A DNA stretch of 64,000 nucleotides, from positions 74,494,604 through 74,558,603 of the forward strand of contig NC_065531.1 of assembly GCF_020184175.1 (NCBI RefSeq). Direction: 5' to 3'. The notes beneath the pieces are model-generated. The model was not told where the DNA came from, did not search any database, and worked only from the letters and a program-made list of their open reading frames with translations. The position numbers and the translations under genes were made by a program. Shown in pieces: positions 26,601 through 39,147 of this stretch. This DNA is from Aphis gossypii. Lineage: Eukaryota; Arthropoda; Insecta; Hemiptera; Aphididae. How positions within the stretch are numbered: position 1 is the first letter of the stretch; the number at the start of each line of letters is the position of its first letter.

Positions 26601-29600
26601 CGAACTATATACAAATTTATATGAATTCTGTTACCATTGACAGTTTGATGTGTGCGTTACAGTGGGTATACACTTGCACATAATATTACTATGCTTAAAA
26701 TATGTAACAGTGAATTATTCGCGTGGGGTAGGGAAGTGAGGATTGTTCTACCTTTGACCTTTTGTAATTTATCGGTTTCGTGGTTTCAGCAGTTTAATGT
26801 CTGTCATATAAAATGCTAAATAAATAGTTTAGTCTTAACTCTTAAGTATATGGGTTAGGTGCAAAAGTGCTATTAAGAATGAATATACTCGGAGTTACTT
26901 TAAAATAATGATTACCTACTAGTCTATATTTCATTTTGCAAATAAAAAATGAGTTTATACCACGGTTCATAGCAATTTCAAGCTAATAATAGTGATCAAG
27001 GATTTTAAATAGAACGTAATTTATTTATTGTAAATAAGGAAAAATAAATATTAAAATTTTACTCGTTAAGTACAGATGACAATAAAGCACTACAATAGTA
27101 ATTTAATTCTAATTTTAATTTTTAATGTTTATTATACATTTACAGATGTTGTATACATTAATGTTTGACAATTGATTATTCTGTTGACTATAAATATATT
27201 AGTAAATAAGAGCATCAGATAAGTAAATATAAGAAAATTGTGAGTACATACTTTATCTCGTATGTATTTGATTAATAATAAGTTAGGTAATAATATAATG
27301 TGTAGGCGGACGTACTGTGTTAGACTATAGTTAAGTTTATTTATGGGTGTATATTATTTCCTCTTTGGTATATTATAATATTATATGAATACTGGCATTT
27401 GAAAAGAAAAGAAACTCTGAACTCTAGACTACTTTTAAGAGTGCTGTATAAGCCGAAGAGCATATCAATTGAATAATTCAACATCTATCGTATAATATGA
27501 TGAAGTTTGGGTCAGATACGCCGCTTCCGTTCGGCCGAGAGAAAGGTTTGAATTTCTAAGATTTCGAGGATATATACATACGAAACACAAGAGTAAGATA
27601 CCTATAATTATTTATTTAAAAACATACGGGTATAATAACTTAGTAAATAAAAAATATATTCAAATGAACTGGTAATAGACAATATTACAACAATAACATA
27701 GAAACATTGGAGTGGAGACTAAAATATTTTTGTAACATGTATTCTAGTTCTTTCCTGAATAACAGAAAAAAGAATGTGAATTCGCCACTGATTTACGATA
27801 CACATAATAACACGCGTAGGTATCTAATGTTTATTGCGTATAATTATATTGTTATAGTATGAAAACAATGCTATCATCGTGTAATAAGTAAGAACATAAT
27901 AAACGTTTAATCATACAGTGTACAATGTACATAGTACATAATATAGAGCTTCGTCGGTATTCGAAAACGCCGATCGGTATCGGTTCGCGCTCGCGTTTTT
28001 TTTTTTTTTTTACATCTTATCGACGCGAGACGTCAAGATGCGTCATCTTATATGGGTGACCTTAATCGCTTACACGTCCGTCTTCGAGTCCCACGCTCGT
28101 GATGCTTCGTGTATATTATGTTATTAATTATTATAATGCAGTGTACACGTAGTATTCTACGTTTTTTTTATGAGCATTCCGCGCCTTTGTAGGTATTTAC
28201 GTGCTTAATAATATCGAATTCCGTTCTGTTAATTATGTAAATATATAGGTATGTAATATAATAATATACCTACCTATGCCGCAGTGCTCACTACTTCCGG
28301 CGGTGCTGTCACCGACGCTTATTATTGTTTTAAAATATGTAACGTATATAGGTATTCCATTTGGACGTAGGAACTAGGAACTCAATTTCACTATAGAAAA
28401 TATTGTATTATCGTATCGAATAAATAAAATTTATTTTGTAGTTATAGCGGCGTAGTGTGAATCGCTCGAATTGAAAAGTACCTTTATGTATCCGCGGCGA
28501 TGAATGTCAATCGACCCAACGTGCAACTTACAGGCATATTTTGCCAAAGCTTACCTATAGATATCACATTTACCAATACCGAAAATACAATGTCGTTCTA
28601 TTCAGTCTGATAAAAGATAATTTTTTAAGAGTACCCATTCGAGCACAGATACCTACAGCTGGTAATTATTTTGAAAAGTATTCTGCAAAATACATATTTG
28701 AATAATAATTAGATAAAAATTGTTTTCATCTTGTTAATCAACTTTACCATAGTTTTTTAGCATTTTCATGTCTGTTATTAATTTTATAGACAATTTTACA
28801 TTCAACATGGTATAACTGTAATGTTTTCATCTGTTCTCTTTTAGGGTTTATTCGAATGATATTCGTTAACCGTTTGGATATAACTTATAATATTCCTATG
28901 CGAGAGGCTGCGACTATTATAATATATATTAGTATTATTGTTTTATTATTGAATGTGATTAAATTGAAAATAGAAAGCATGTATCAACTAAAAAGAAAAA
29001 GTATTTTATTTTATTTTCAGATTTTTTGATAAAGTATTTAAAATACGTATTAATACTTAAAAATTGTTTGAATATTTTTACTCGAGTATTTAACAAAATT
29101 GTCGTTCGTAGAATGTATGCTTTAACGCCTTTCTGGCTTCCCCTATTTTACTACTGGGGATGTAGGGAAAATGCTTGCAGCCCCTCGCGCACTTGACGAT
29201 ATTGTAATGAAATTCATCAGTAGACCATTACCGCATACATACTGATGAAACGCATAAAATGTAGATAAATAAATTAAAACACGAGGTTATCTTTCCGTTT
29301 TTTGTTTCGTTGACAACTATTCCGTATAGTTTAAGCTATATAATATTATAATATATAATAATATATATATATATATTATTATTATTATTATTATTATTAT
29401 CGTACATCCGCTGTTGAAATGTAGGAACGAAACGGAGTTTCGTACTTACAATTTTTTAATGTTATTATTAATATGTTGTTATTGCACAGTATTATTATAT
29501 TATAGATAAATATTAAAAATAATATACCGTTTCGCGATAGGAGTAATATTTTAAACAGATTACACGTCGCACATGTACATATATATATGAGATATATTAT

Positions 29601-30650
29601 ATACCTATATATTGTATATGTATTAGACATATACCGATATCATATACCTACCTATGTATAATATGTATAACCAGTCGCCGGTGGCCGCTATTGTTATTAA
29701 TTATTATGATTAATCGTCCGCAAAGCCACGACGGCGGAGAGGAAGGAACTCGGGAGAAGAATAAAAATAAGAGGATGAGCCGTATTACTATTTACACGAT
29801 ATGCCATATGCATATTGTAGTATATTATTATACTACTATATGCATATACTGTATATTACTACTTACTACTGCAGCTTATATAATATGACAACTATGATAA
29901 TACCTACTACTGCTGAGACTGCGATCAATACGATAATTTGCGGTGCACGTATACGATGATAATAATAATATGTGTTCGGTCGGTATAATGAAGACGTTAT
30001 ACCGAGATGAACTCTTCGAACCAGTGCTGCACACATCGTTTAACGTTGTCGTAAACAACCGAATACAATAAACGGATAAACAATAAACATCATCTCGCAA
30101 CACGCGAGGCTTTTACGATAATTGCAGGTATTATATTGCACAATTAACGCTGCGTATATTTTGTAGTTATTACACCGTACAGAATATACAACGTCACCGT
30201 ATAATACAACAATAATAATAATAATAATAACAGTATTACTATTTATACATTTCCCGTTCGGTTCCCTATTTCTGTGCCGCATACCGGAAACGTTCCATAA
30301 AGTACAATAAATTATAATACTTTTATGTATCCAATCGCCGGCAATAATAATTCATTGTATATTGCATGTAATGCCGCTGATATATAATATTTTATTCGTA
30401 CAACGCTTTATAACTTATAATACGCTATACCTATGAATAAAGGCATGTTATATTCAAAAGTTACCCGTTTTCGCTAAAAGTATACCTACCTTTCCATATT
30501 CCGCCGATTCTCTTTTCCATCAATTAATCATAAATTGGTGAATTTCTTTTTTTGCCAAAACCAAACATTTCTCATGGGATAGCATTTATTTTGTAAAAAA
30601 ATATTGTATATACTAGTGTTTCTCAACATGTGGAACGCGAAAAAAACTTT
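23018..30650. other. long noncoding stretch with simple repeats
   Basis: No gene is supported over about 7.6 kb; open frames are short and unlike each other. Simple repeats include (TA)n at 23652-23687, (CA)n at 24110-24126, a T-run near 28001, (ATT)n at 29360-29400 and (AAT)n at 30208-30230. Several CpG-richer patches (about 27500-28320 and 29700-30110) stand out mildly. It may be intergenic or part of a very long intron. Confidence 0.4.
29752..29790 (+). repeat. 39-bp direct duplication, copy 1
   Basis: GGGAGAAGAATAAAAATAAG followed by a GAGCCGTATTACTA tail recurs at 30682-30720 with one mismatch. Flanks differ, so it is a short dispersed duplication about 930 bp apart. Confidence 0.8.
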
Positions 30651-30681
30651 TTATAAATTTAAAAAAAAGGTTGTTAAATTA

Positions 30682-30720
30682 GGGAGAAGAATAAAAATAA
30701 GAGGACGAGCCGTATTACTA
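30682..30720 (+). repeat. 39-bp direct duplication, copy 2
   Basis: Second copy of the 29752-29790 unit, differing by one C/T change in the GAGGAYGAGCC part. Confidence 0.8.
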
Positions 30721-31048
30721 TATTTACATCTAACTCGTACGTTATTTAGGGATTGGGCCGCAACTCACCAACACCTGTTAGGTTACGGTAGTAGTGCACT
30801 AGTACTTACACCTACGTGAAAATTTTCAAACTTTCCGCGGGTATAATAATACAATTAGTAAGTTGGCTGCATATTACTTGCGTCCCAAAAAAGGTATATT
30901 TTATAGGTACTAAATTTGACCGGTAACTTGCGTCCCGTTTTGGGGACACATAAGTCGGCTATATAATTATTGTCGATATTTACTACTAAAATCACTAAAG
31001 TCGATAAAATCGTATCACTAAAATCAATAGAATTCAATAGAATTCACA

Positions 31049-31372
31049 GATTATATTTTACATAACTATACTTCAGAAAATTCTAAATTCTCTCCACATG
31101 TTTGGTCTGAATGCTCAAATAGTTTACAAAGAACGACAAATGCATGTGAAGCTTTTCACTCAAAATTTAACTCATATTTTTATTCTAGTCATCTACATAT
31201 TTTATAACCTTTTCAATTCATCGACGTCTTAAAATCATTCCAGATAAATACATATGTCTTAATTAATAGCATTAACACTTCAAAAACAAATTATAGAAAA
31301 AAAAAATATTTAAAATTAGAATTCTTAAATAAACAAATCGAAAGTTTAAAAAAAAAGAAATTTCTCCATTAA
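31049..31372 (+). pseudogene. MULE transposase C-terminal relic
   Basis: A plus-strand frame of 108 codons contains one internal TAA at 31205-31207. It encodes HVWSECSNSLQRTTNACEAF then HSKFN, the conserved C-terminal stretch of insect Mutator-like (MULE) transposases with an arginine-threonine-threonine-asparagine core. After the stop the frame continues with a lysine-rich tail to 31372. No catalytic DDE part is nearby, so this is a 5'-truncated fragment. The AT-rich 5' flank has two copies of ACTTGCGTCCC (about 30870 and 30925) that may belong to the same element. Confidence 0.65.
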
Positions 31373-31452
31373 ATTTTATAAAAAATGTTTCATTTAAATT
31401 TATACCTTACCATATTTGAATTCAATAATTTTTTTTTTATTATTTAATAACC

Positions 31453-32058
31453 TATACAGGGTGATTTTTTATCGTTGAACACTCATTATTTCAAAAAGTA
31501 TTCATATTTTTGAAAATATTTTTTTACATAGTTTCTAATTGGTAAAAAATTTAAATATTTTTTATCCTTATAATTTTTTACGTTTTTTACTTTTTGAATG
31601 ACAACATAGATTTTTAATTTCATATTCCAAAGCAGAATAATTTTCTGAGTAATTCAATACATAAAAATCGAATTTAGGGTGAGTAGTTTATGAGTTATAC
31701 GTATTTAAAGTTTAGCTGCGCGGAGTGGAGTGGTACGGGGTTACCCCGCCAAATGTTTGTCCACTACTCCACTTGTCTAAACTTTGAATAAGAATAACTC
31801 ATAAACTACTCACCCTAAATTCGATTTTTATGTACCAAAATACTCAAAAAATTATTCTGCTTTGGAATATGAAATTAAAAATCTATGTTGTCATTCAAAA
31901 AAGTAAAAAACTTAAAAAATTATAAGGATAATAAATATAATTTTTTTATAAAAATGTTGTTTTTTTAACAATTTGAAACTATGTAAGAAAATATTTTCAA
32001 AAACATGAATACTTTTGGAAATAATGAGTGTTTTACTCTTAATCGATTATCCTGTATA
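31453..32058. mobile_element. 606-bp fold-back element (Tc/mariner-like MITE)
   Basis: The left half (from TATACAGGGTGATTTTTTATCG) and right half (ending CGATTATCCTGTATA) are reverse complements over most of 300 bp each, including the shared block ACTCACCCTAAATTCGATTT near the centre. A GC-richer loop lies at about 31710-31775. Ends starting CAGGGTGAT next to TA fit a mariner-type non-autonomous element with TA duplication. It has no coding capacity. Confidence 0.85.
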
Positions 32059-32236
32059 CCATATTTGAATCGAATATACGAATCTTATTACTATGACAAA
32101 ATATAAAAATATGAATTATTTTTAAATGAATTTTTTTATTATTTTAAATTATACATAATATTTATTATCTTATACAATATATAAAACAATATTATAAGCT
32201 AAAATAAATATCAATGTGTTTTTTTATTAACATTAG

Positions 32237-32651
32237 TTATTTAGGAACAATGTCTGAATCTAGTATAGACCACATGTGTGTACTTATTTTATAATTCGGA
32301 TATCGATGTTCGCCTACTAAAGAGCGATCTCTTAAATCGTTTTCTGATTGTTTAAAAAGGGTCTGAAAAAAATAATAGAGTCAACTTTAGCTGTACATTA
32401 ATACAGTTCACTCGATAATTCGAAATTCAGGGGACCGAGTTAAAAATTCCATTTATAGAGCTTACTTACTGAGCTTAATGGTTTCTTTCTTCGTATCCAC
32501 ATCGCAATTAGATTGCTTGCCGCGTCATCCACATCACACTGACCACATAATATATTAAGTAGATCTCTTACTAAATTTGCTATTGTTGCACGTGGTTTTA
32601 AACACGATGTTAAAAAGTTTTCAAAATCAAATAAGCCTATTTCTTCTATTT
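32237..32651 (-). CDS. two-exon 3' gene fragment, unknown family
   Basis: Minus-strand exons at about 32651-32470 and 32362-32237 join with a GTAAGT donor and a TTTTTTCAG acceptor, both in phase 0. The first encodes LTSCLKPRATIANLVRDLL, a CGQCDVDD stretch and WIRRKKP; the second ends in SILDSDIVPK and a TAA at 32237-32239. Codon pattern and splice fit suggest a real gene tail. I do not recognise the family and no upstream exon was found. It lies just left of the P-type element at 32905, whose insertion may have separated it from its 5' end. Confidence 0.4.
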
Positions 32652-32904
32652 TTTTTTTTTTAACTGTGAAATGTATTCAACTATAATTATACTCACGAGT
32701 CGACGAAAATGTAAAGACATGACAAATAAAAACACTTTAAAACCATTTTCATCTAAGGTTAACATAAAACCGCTACAACTGTGTGCGTTGAAGAACGTAG
32801 GTAGTGTAAATGAAATGAAAAGTGTAGTAAGGTTAGCTGCGTGTGGCATCCTATTTAATAGCAATTGAACATAAGGTATAGTTACTAAGGTAATTGAACA
32901 TAAG

Positions 32905-34356
32905 CACTGAGATAGATAAGATATACTGGAGCGCGCACTCGGCCGTAAAAACGAGCCGTCGTGTTTGACGTTACCCCCACCACCGAAGGGCAAAACATTT
33001 CATTTTTACATAGGAAAATACGATGAATTTGTAAATAACAATTTATTTTCGTTCTTAATAGCTGAGATATTTACTCAAATGCCTATATAATCTCAAGCCT
33101 TTTCGTTAGTTTGTAATTTGTTACAATTTTGTATACCTAGTACCTATATTCAATATGGTTGTCTCGTGTTCAGCTTTTGGATGTACTAATAGGCACATTA
33201 AAGGTGGAAGTATTTAGTTCCACAAGTACCTAAATATTAACATTTTATACAGTTTTATTTGTGGCCAGGGGCCCGGAGGTTTCTTGAAGCCCCGATGGTT
33301 TTATAATTTTATATAATTAAATATTTAATCAATGAGAAGCGGAAAAAATACCCACGAAAAAAAACCCAAACTACAATCACACCTGAAAAAAAGCCCAAGA
33401 AAATAAAAGTGCTATCATTGTAATCTTATATTTTGAAATATTTTATAAACTGTGGTTGATTGTTGATTATACAATGGATTTAAAATCATATAATACATTT
33501 TTAATAATAAATAATAATATTTTTTAAATAATTTTATCATATAATTATTTAATAGAACATAGGAAAAAAATATTAAAAATACAAAATATTCTCGTTTGTG
33601 GTAACATAATAATAACTAATAATTATAATACGAGAGATCATAGTCATAATAATTAAATAATATAATAATAGTAAATTGTTAATTTAAAAAATAATTTTCG
33701 ATAAGTAGTCTACACAATCATGATAAAATTCAACAATAACCTCTAGGCTATATCTATACATAAAAAAATTAAAATTAACTTAACTGTATAATAATGATAA
33801 TTAACTATAAAAGCTAAGTTAAAACAATACAAAATTTAACTGAATAAGTTATATTATATTAATAAGTTTGATTGAACAAAAATAACTAACAAATTAAGTT
33901 ATTATACCTACCTAAATATTAATATTTTATAATATATAGATTTCCACTTAATAATCCTGAATTACTTAAAAAATGGTTGATTGAAGTTAAAAGGAAGAAT
34001 TTTATACCTACAATGTATAGCACTTTATGTAGTGAACAACTATTTATAAACAAAAATGTCCATTGTAAATCTCAAAATCCCTGCTTGATCACTTTCCATA
34101 TCGTTGTATCTTATATTATAATCATGGTAATACAATAAGGTAATGAATAATTACTACTACATTTAATTTGTTAAAGAAATAAGAAAATAAATTAAGAATT
34201 ATGAACGAAAATAATCATAACTACACGTATATCGTATGTAAAAATGAAATGTTTTGCCCTTCGATGGTGGGGGAAGCGGGATTTGAGACGGCTCGTGTTT
34301 TGTATCATTGCGGGAATGGCGAGTGCGCGCTCCGGTATATCTTATCTATCTCAGTG
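32905..34356 (+). mobile_element. P-type element 2, internally deleted
   Basis: The ends are inverted repeats beginning CACTGAGATAGATAAG; the first 37 bp match at 36 positions, and patchy similarity continues to about 110 bp. An identical 8-bp duplication, AACATAAG, flanks both sides (32897-32904 and 34357-34364). Length is 1452 bp. A THAP exon lies inside at 33155. No transposase core remains. The terminal sequence is unrelated to the element at 22657. Confidence 0.9.
33155..33226 (+). pseudogene. THAP zinc-finger first exon with nonsense codon
   Basis: From the ATG at 33155 the frame reads MVVSCSAFGCTNRHIKGG, a close match to a THAP N-terminus with C-x4-C zinc ligands. An in-frame TAG at 33215-33217 replaces the residue before the FHK motif. 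The remaining THAP residues are absent. Confidence 0.8.
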
Positions 34357-34364
34357 AACATAAG

Positions 34365-34894
34365 ATAAATGAACCATGTTTATGATAACTTTATGATTAC
34401 TTACATGATTTTGTGGTTATGTTAGTGGACAGTTGTAACAATTTTATTATATTCTCTTTGAAGATATAATTATCAAAAATATAATTTCATATTTTTTGTA
34501 TTATTCATATAATATTTATATTCTACATTTATAGCATTACGTGCCTATCCTTACAAGTACCTACACTTAACAGTAATTAAACATTTTAAACTTTAGTAAG
34601 CACTAAAATCGAAACATAAAACAAGTGTCGTATACGGCGGTATATAAATAAATTGTATTCTGTATTCGTCGTGGTGTACGGCAATGACGTCACATGCGGG
34701 GAATGAATGCGGGGGATTCGTTTTGTTTACACGACTATGAGTAATTAAGTAATATAAACAGCTGTTTTAATTATGAAAACCGTAAAATAATTGATTCTAT
34801 AATCAATGGTATTAGTATATATCTGTGATGTCAATAAATATTGAATTACAATATTACAAATTCTTGGTTTGCTGACTGCTGTAGACTTGAGAAA
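34365..34894. promoter_or_regulatory. flank with CRE-like site upstream of a gene model
   Basis: TGACGTCA, a perfect cAMP-response-element core, is at 34685-34692 in a locally GC-richer patch about 200 bp before the first ATG of the gene model at 34895. No TATA box was identified. Function is inference only. Confidence 0.3.
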
Positions 34895-37737
34895 ATGCCG
34901 AAGTGGATTAGTCGTATAGCTGTATGTATTACCTACCTGTATTATATTATTGTAATAACTTTACTAATAACGAACTACACAAACTACAATCATAGGCGTG
35001 TTCAGACCTCCATGGCTGGGGAGGCCAGTTATAAAATTTAAATTTTTTACTTACTATAGCGTATAGCGATCTATTTGTGACTTATTTTTGCTGTATGGAA
35101 ATCATATAGCACTTGGAATTTGTTCATCCCTCCAAATTATAGATTTATCTTGGTCTTAAAATTGGTTTTCTATATACTATTACAACTATGAACTAATAAA
35201 TAAGGCCTTTTATATAATGTGCTACTTAGTTATTTTTTATAAATATTTAAAATTCGGCACAATATGCTGCTGCAGCTTATTAACAAAACAAACCGGTGTT
35301 CTTACCGATCACCTACTGTTACTGTTTCCAGCCCCTATTTTTCAAAAAAATGTGTACTATACACATTATTTACAATGATATTATTGACCAAGAATTTAAA
35401 TTTAAATTGATATATTATTCAATAAAATATATGGGGCATAACTTTTTATCAATTTAAGAGAGTTTTTGATTAATCTGAGAGAGCTATTAATTTGTTTCTT
35501 ATTTTCAGAATGTGTTTATAAAGTGCCTACCAGTTCGAGGTCAGGTCAAGAAACAATATAAAGGTAATTTTATAATAAATTAATACAATAATTTTTCATT
35601 TATTTCAATATATTAAATTAAATTTTTGCAGATTATGTTTGTCAAATTTCTATATTAAAAAAAGAATTGAGATTAAATAAAAACTTACTTGGCATGACTG
35701 GACTCCGTATATGTGACACAAAAATAAGCATAATTAACTATCCATTTAAATCGGAGGAGCAAAATTCTATTGATATTATGGTATTTATATACAATCATTT
35801 ATATTTTTGGGCTAAAATGCACTTTACCACGCCCCTCACGAATTTCAATTTTTTTTAAAAAAGACGTGTTTTTCAACGCTGATTTCGAAACTGTTTGAAA
35901 TTTTGTGCGAAAACCATTATTTTGGAAGTTATAGCCTTCCAAACTTATTAATTACAGAATTAAATTAGTTTGTATTGTTATAGATATCAAGTATTACAGA
36001 TGTTGGTGTTGACGAGACAATTTTTTATATTTTCCTGAAAGATGATTCACCATTAGGATATGGCCAACTATGGATGGAAACATATGTCACAAAAATATCT
36101 TTAAAGCTACATGATATCATACGCGAAACGTTCTATAATAAAACTCAAAAGCAAGGTAATTTAATTAATGTTCTACAATTTATGTAAAAATTAAAAAAAA
36201 TTCTCTACACAAAAAATTAATGAATGACTGTACTTTAACTAAGAGCCTTGTATTCTATAACTGAAAAGTACAGGGAAAACACCAGATCAAATTATTTGTA
36301 TTGAAGTACTATTTTATCTTTCAACTTTCCAGCAAATAAGGGAAAAAAGCAGATTAGTCGAGAGCTATGACCACCGGAAGTTTAGGCATACAAGGAAAAT
36401 GTATTACGTTTTGAAATTAAAAAAAAAAAAAGGATAAAACTTACTATAAACTTTATTGATTATTAATATTAATTATTTGGTTTTTTTAATTAAATATATT
36501 TTCTAATAATTTTTCATTTATTAAATTCTTTGCAAGACCTAATACCCCAAAAAGCTCTACCAGTACAATCACCAACATCAGAACAAAATTTTGGACTTGA
36601 TGTTTCACTCAAAGAACCTTTTGGTAATTAGTTATATACAATTTTTTTTTTTTGTAGTGTATTATCATGTTCTAATTAAATTGTCGCAGATTATGTTTGT
36701 CAAATTTCTATAGTAAAAAAAGAATTGGGATTAAATGAAAACTTACTTGGCATGACTGGACTATGTATATGTGACACAAAAATAAGCATAATTAACTATC
36801 CATTTAAATAAAAGGAGCAAAATTCTATTGATATTATGGTATTTATATACAATCATTTATATTTTTGCTATAGTTAAGTTATTAACAGATTTATATTGGT
36901 TTGTGTTTATATAGATGCCTAGTATAATAGGTGTCGGTGTTGAAGGTACATTTTTTTATATTTTCCTGAAAGATGATTCACCATTAGGATATGGCCAACT
37001 ATGGGTGGAAACATATGACACAAAAATATCAGTTAAGCTATTTGATATCATACATGAGACGTTCGAAAATAAAAAACAAGGTATTTTGATTAACGATGTA
37101 CTATAATTATTGATAATAAAATTTCACTACGAAAAATTTTTAGTGACCATACTGTAATACCTATACAATTGATTGATTATTAATATTAATTATTTTTCTT
37201 TTTTCAAGTAAATATAACTATTAATTTTACATTTATTAAATTATTTTCAAGACTTAAAACCGCAAATACCTGAACCAGTGACTTCACCGACATCAGACCA
37301 TGAATATGTAGACATGACGGGTTCATTTAAAACGCCAATAAAATCTGATATCAAATTTGATATAGTAGGTATTATTAAACTTAAAAAAAAACAGCTATCA
37401 GGTTAATATTTACACATGTCATTACAATGACATTTGTTGTCTGTGTCTTAGAAGTGCGTAACATAGCATAGTTTACGTTCAGCAGAACACTTTTATCTCC
37501 GTTAGTTTAAAAATTATAGTGAATATAATTTAAAGATAAATATATTCCGCTGAGTGTAGAAATTGCTATGTTACATGCTTGTAAGACGGAGACAACAAAT
37601 GTCACTGTAACATCTTCTTAACATTTTTATTATTTGATGTTTTGCGTATAATTGTTATTTGTAAAATGATTTAAAATTTATTTTCAGGTATTGTTTTCTC
37701 ATTCAAAGAGTTATTATCAGACAGCTTAGAGATTTGA
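34895..37737 (+). pseudogene. multi-exon gene with duplicated exon trio, one stop codon
   Basis: Nine exons can be chained with in-phase GT-AG junctions: 34895-34921 (tentative), 35509-35563, 35632-35780, 35984-36155, 36537-36623, 36690-36838, 36915-37080, 37252-37368 and 37688-37737. Exons 3-5 and 6-8 are paralogous: both trios read DYVCQIS, FYIFLKDDSPLGYGQLW and SPTS in order. The second copy of the first exon has an in-frame TAA at 36809-36811 where copy one has TCG. The final exon ends at TGA 37735-37737. I do not recognise the protein family. The stop suggests a pseudogene, or that the second trio is skipped. Splice fit across all junctions is good evidence that the ancestor was a real gene. 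Confidence 0.5.
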
Positions 37738-37741
37738 CTAT

Positions 37742-37808
37742 TTCCGGGAGGAAGTAATGCGAAAGCGGTTCCCTCCCGGTCGTCGGTTCAAACAGAAAAA
37801 AAAAAAAA
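37742..37808 (+). repeat. retroposed hairpin-RNA copy with poly-A and target duplication
   Basis: About 54 nt followed by an A-run are inserted between two perfect 14-bp copies of AGAGATTTGACTAT (37728-37741 and 37809-37822). The insert folds as a perfect outer stem CCGGGAGG/CCTCCCGG with an inner GCGAAAGC hairpin, then TCGGTTCAAACAG, which resembles a tRNA T-arm. This is the footprint of LINE-mediated retroposition of a small structured RNA or a SINE 3' end. Confidence 0.75.
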
Positions 37809-37822
37809 AGAGATTTGACTAT

Positions 37823-38505
37823 AAATAAAGGTATTGATCCAGTTTATACACAACTAAAAAGTGTATTAGATTTATTGTTAGAATATAGAATTATTTTTAA
37901 TGATTTAAAATAAATTATATGTTTATATTTCTGTTTATCTTTAATTTTGGGACTGATATACATCATACCCTTGTCATAATAGTTTCTTTGTGTAAAAAAA
38001 ATACTGTTATATATAAGTATATGAGTATTTATTTGCAAAACAATGAGTAAATAAAGCATTTGGTGCAAAAATGCTAAGTACCAAAAAAGGAAAAAAAATT
38101 AATAACTACTGCTCATATAAACATATTTGTGCCCCAAATTAATAATAATAATAGAGTGGAGTTACTGAAAACTATTGAATCTGATGATTACAGTATTCAA
38201 AATCAACGTTACTTGGTTAGGAAGTACAAGAATCATGCCCTTAAATATATGAAGGATTGAAATGCAACAACTTGATAACATAAAAAAAGGGGTCTTATTT
38301 TTTAATTTCCACCATGAAGAACGTACATTCAACAGAAGAACATAATTCATATTTAGTTGAATTTCATGAGATGCTCGCGTTAGTTATTTATTATAAATGT
38401 CAATCAAAAGCAAACTTAGCGATAGAATTACAAATAAAACAAAAAAAATTAATTACATTATGAAATTATATTAATTTAATATGGGTCTCGGGTAAAGCTC
38501 TAACC
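37823..38505. other. AT-rich noncoding
   Basis: A plus-strand stretch near 38159-38260 looks weakly coding but has stops and no recognisable motif. Nothing firm. Confidence 0.3.
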
Positions 38506-38938
38506 CTAACCTACAGGAATACTGTTATTGCTTGTTGATGGTGAATGTTCGCTTGGTGTCAAACTTGGACTTTGTCTGTTGAACTGCCATTCAAAATATT
38601 TTATTTAAGAATATGTATTTATATATAATGTATACTTAATTTAATAATGCTTACGTTCCATGACGGGCTAGATGACACACTACTGTCATCACTTGTTGAT
38701 GATATATTCACCCTTGGTGGCATCCGTTTCCTGCGGTGTTTATTTGGTGGCTGCAATTAAAAATAAAAAAGGATGGAGAAACAATAAATAATAAAATGAC
38801 AAAAAAAAAAATTACCTTTTTTGGAGATTTTTGATTTGAATTAGGATATTTATTTTGTCCAATTATAATCGATAAAGCTTCCAGAGTAGAATTTTTAGGT
38901 TCAAAGCCTGGTAAATGACTTCTAGATTTCCAGTCTAT
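38506..38938 (-). CDS. three 3' exons of a serine-rich gene, unknown
   Basis: Minus-strand exons 38938-38816, 38750-38655 and 38583-38506 all join in phase 0 with GT-AG junctions and end at TAG 38506-38508. They encode a Lys/Arg patch (HRRKRMPPR) followed by a Ser-rich low-complexity tail. No upstream exon was found. The first exon begins right at the inner edge of a small inverted-repeat element (38936-39147) whose terminal repeat supplies the 3' splice site. Family unknown; it could be the C-terminus of a nuclear protein. Confidence 0.45.
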
Positions 38939-39147
38939 CTGCGAATACGTTATTTCTTAATTTATAAATTATGTTCAATACGTGATTTTCTGTAAATATA
39001 TTTGAACCTAAGCTATGATTTGTATATAAAACGATTCGTTATGTAATTATCCATCAGAAATATATAAATTCATAGAGTTTGGTTGAGGAATATAGGTTTT
39101 CTACTACATATGGTCCGCGAAATTAAGAAATAACGTATTCGCAGATA
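38936..39147. mobile_element. 212-bp MITE with perfect 28-bp inverted repeats
   Basis: TATCTGCGAATACGTTATTT and eight further bases at 38936-38963 are repeated as the exact reverse complement at 39120-39147. No matching target duplication was found. The interior is AT-rich and noncoding. Confidence 0.8.

Noticed and set aside
28060..28115. Possible tRNA-like B box (TTCGAGTCCCAC)
   Set aside because: No matching A box, anticodon arm or acceptor stem could be paired around it.
32646..32993. 115-codon minus-strand open frame
   Set aside because: It crosses the P-element boundary at 32905 and does not fit the splice-supported exons to its left.
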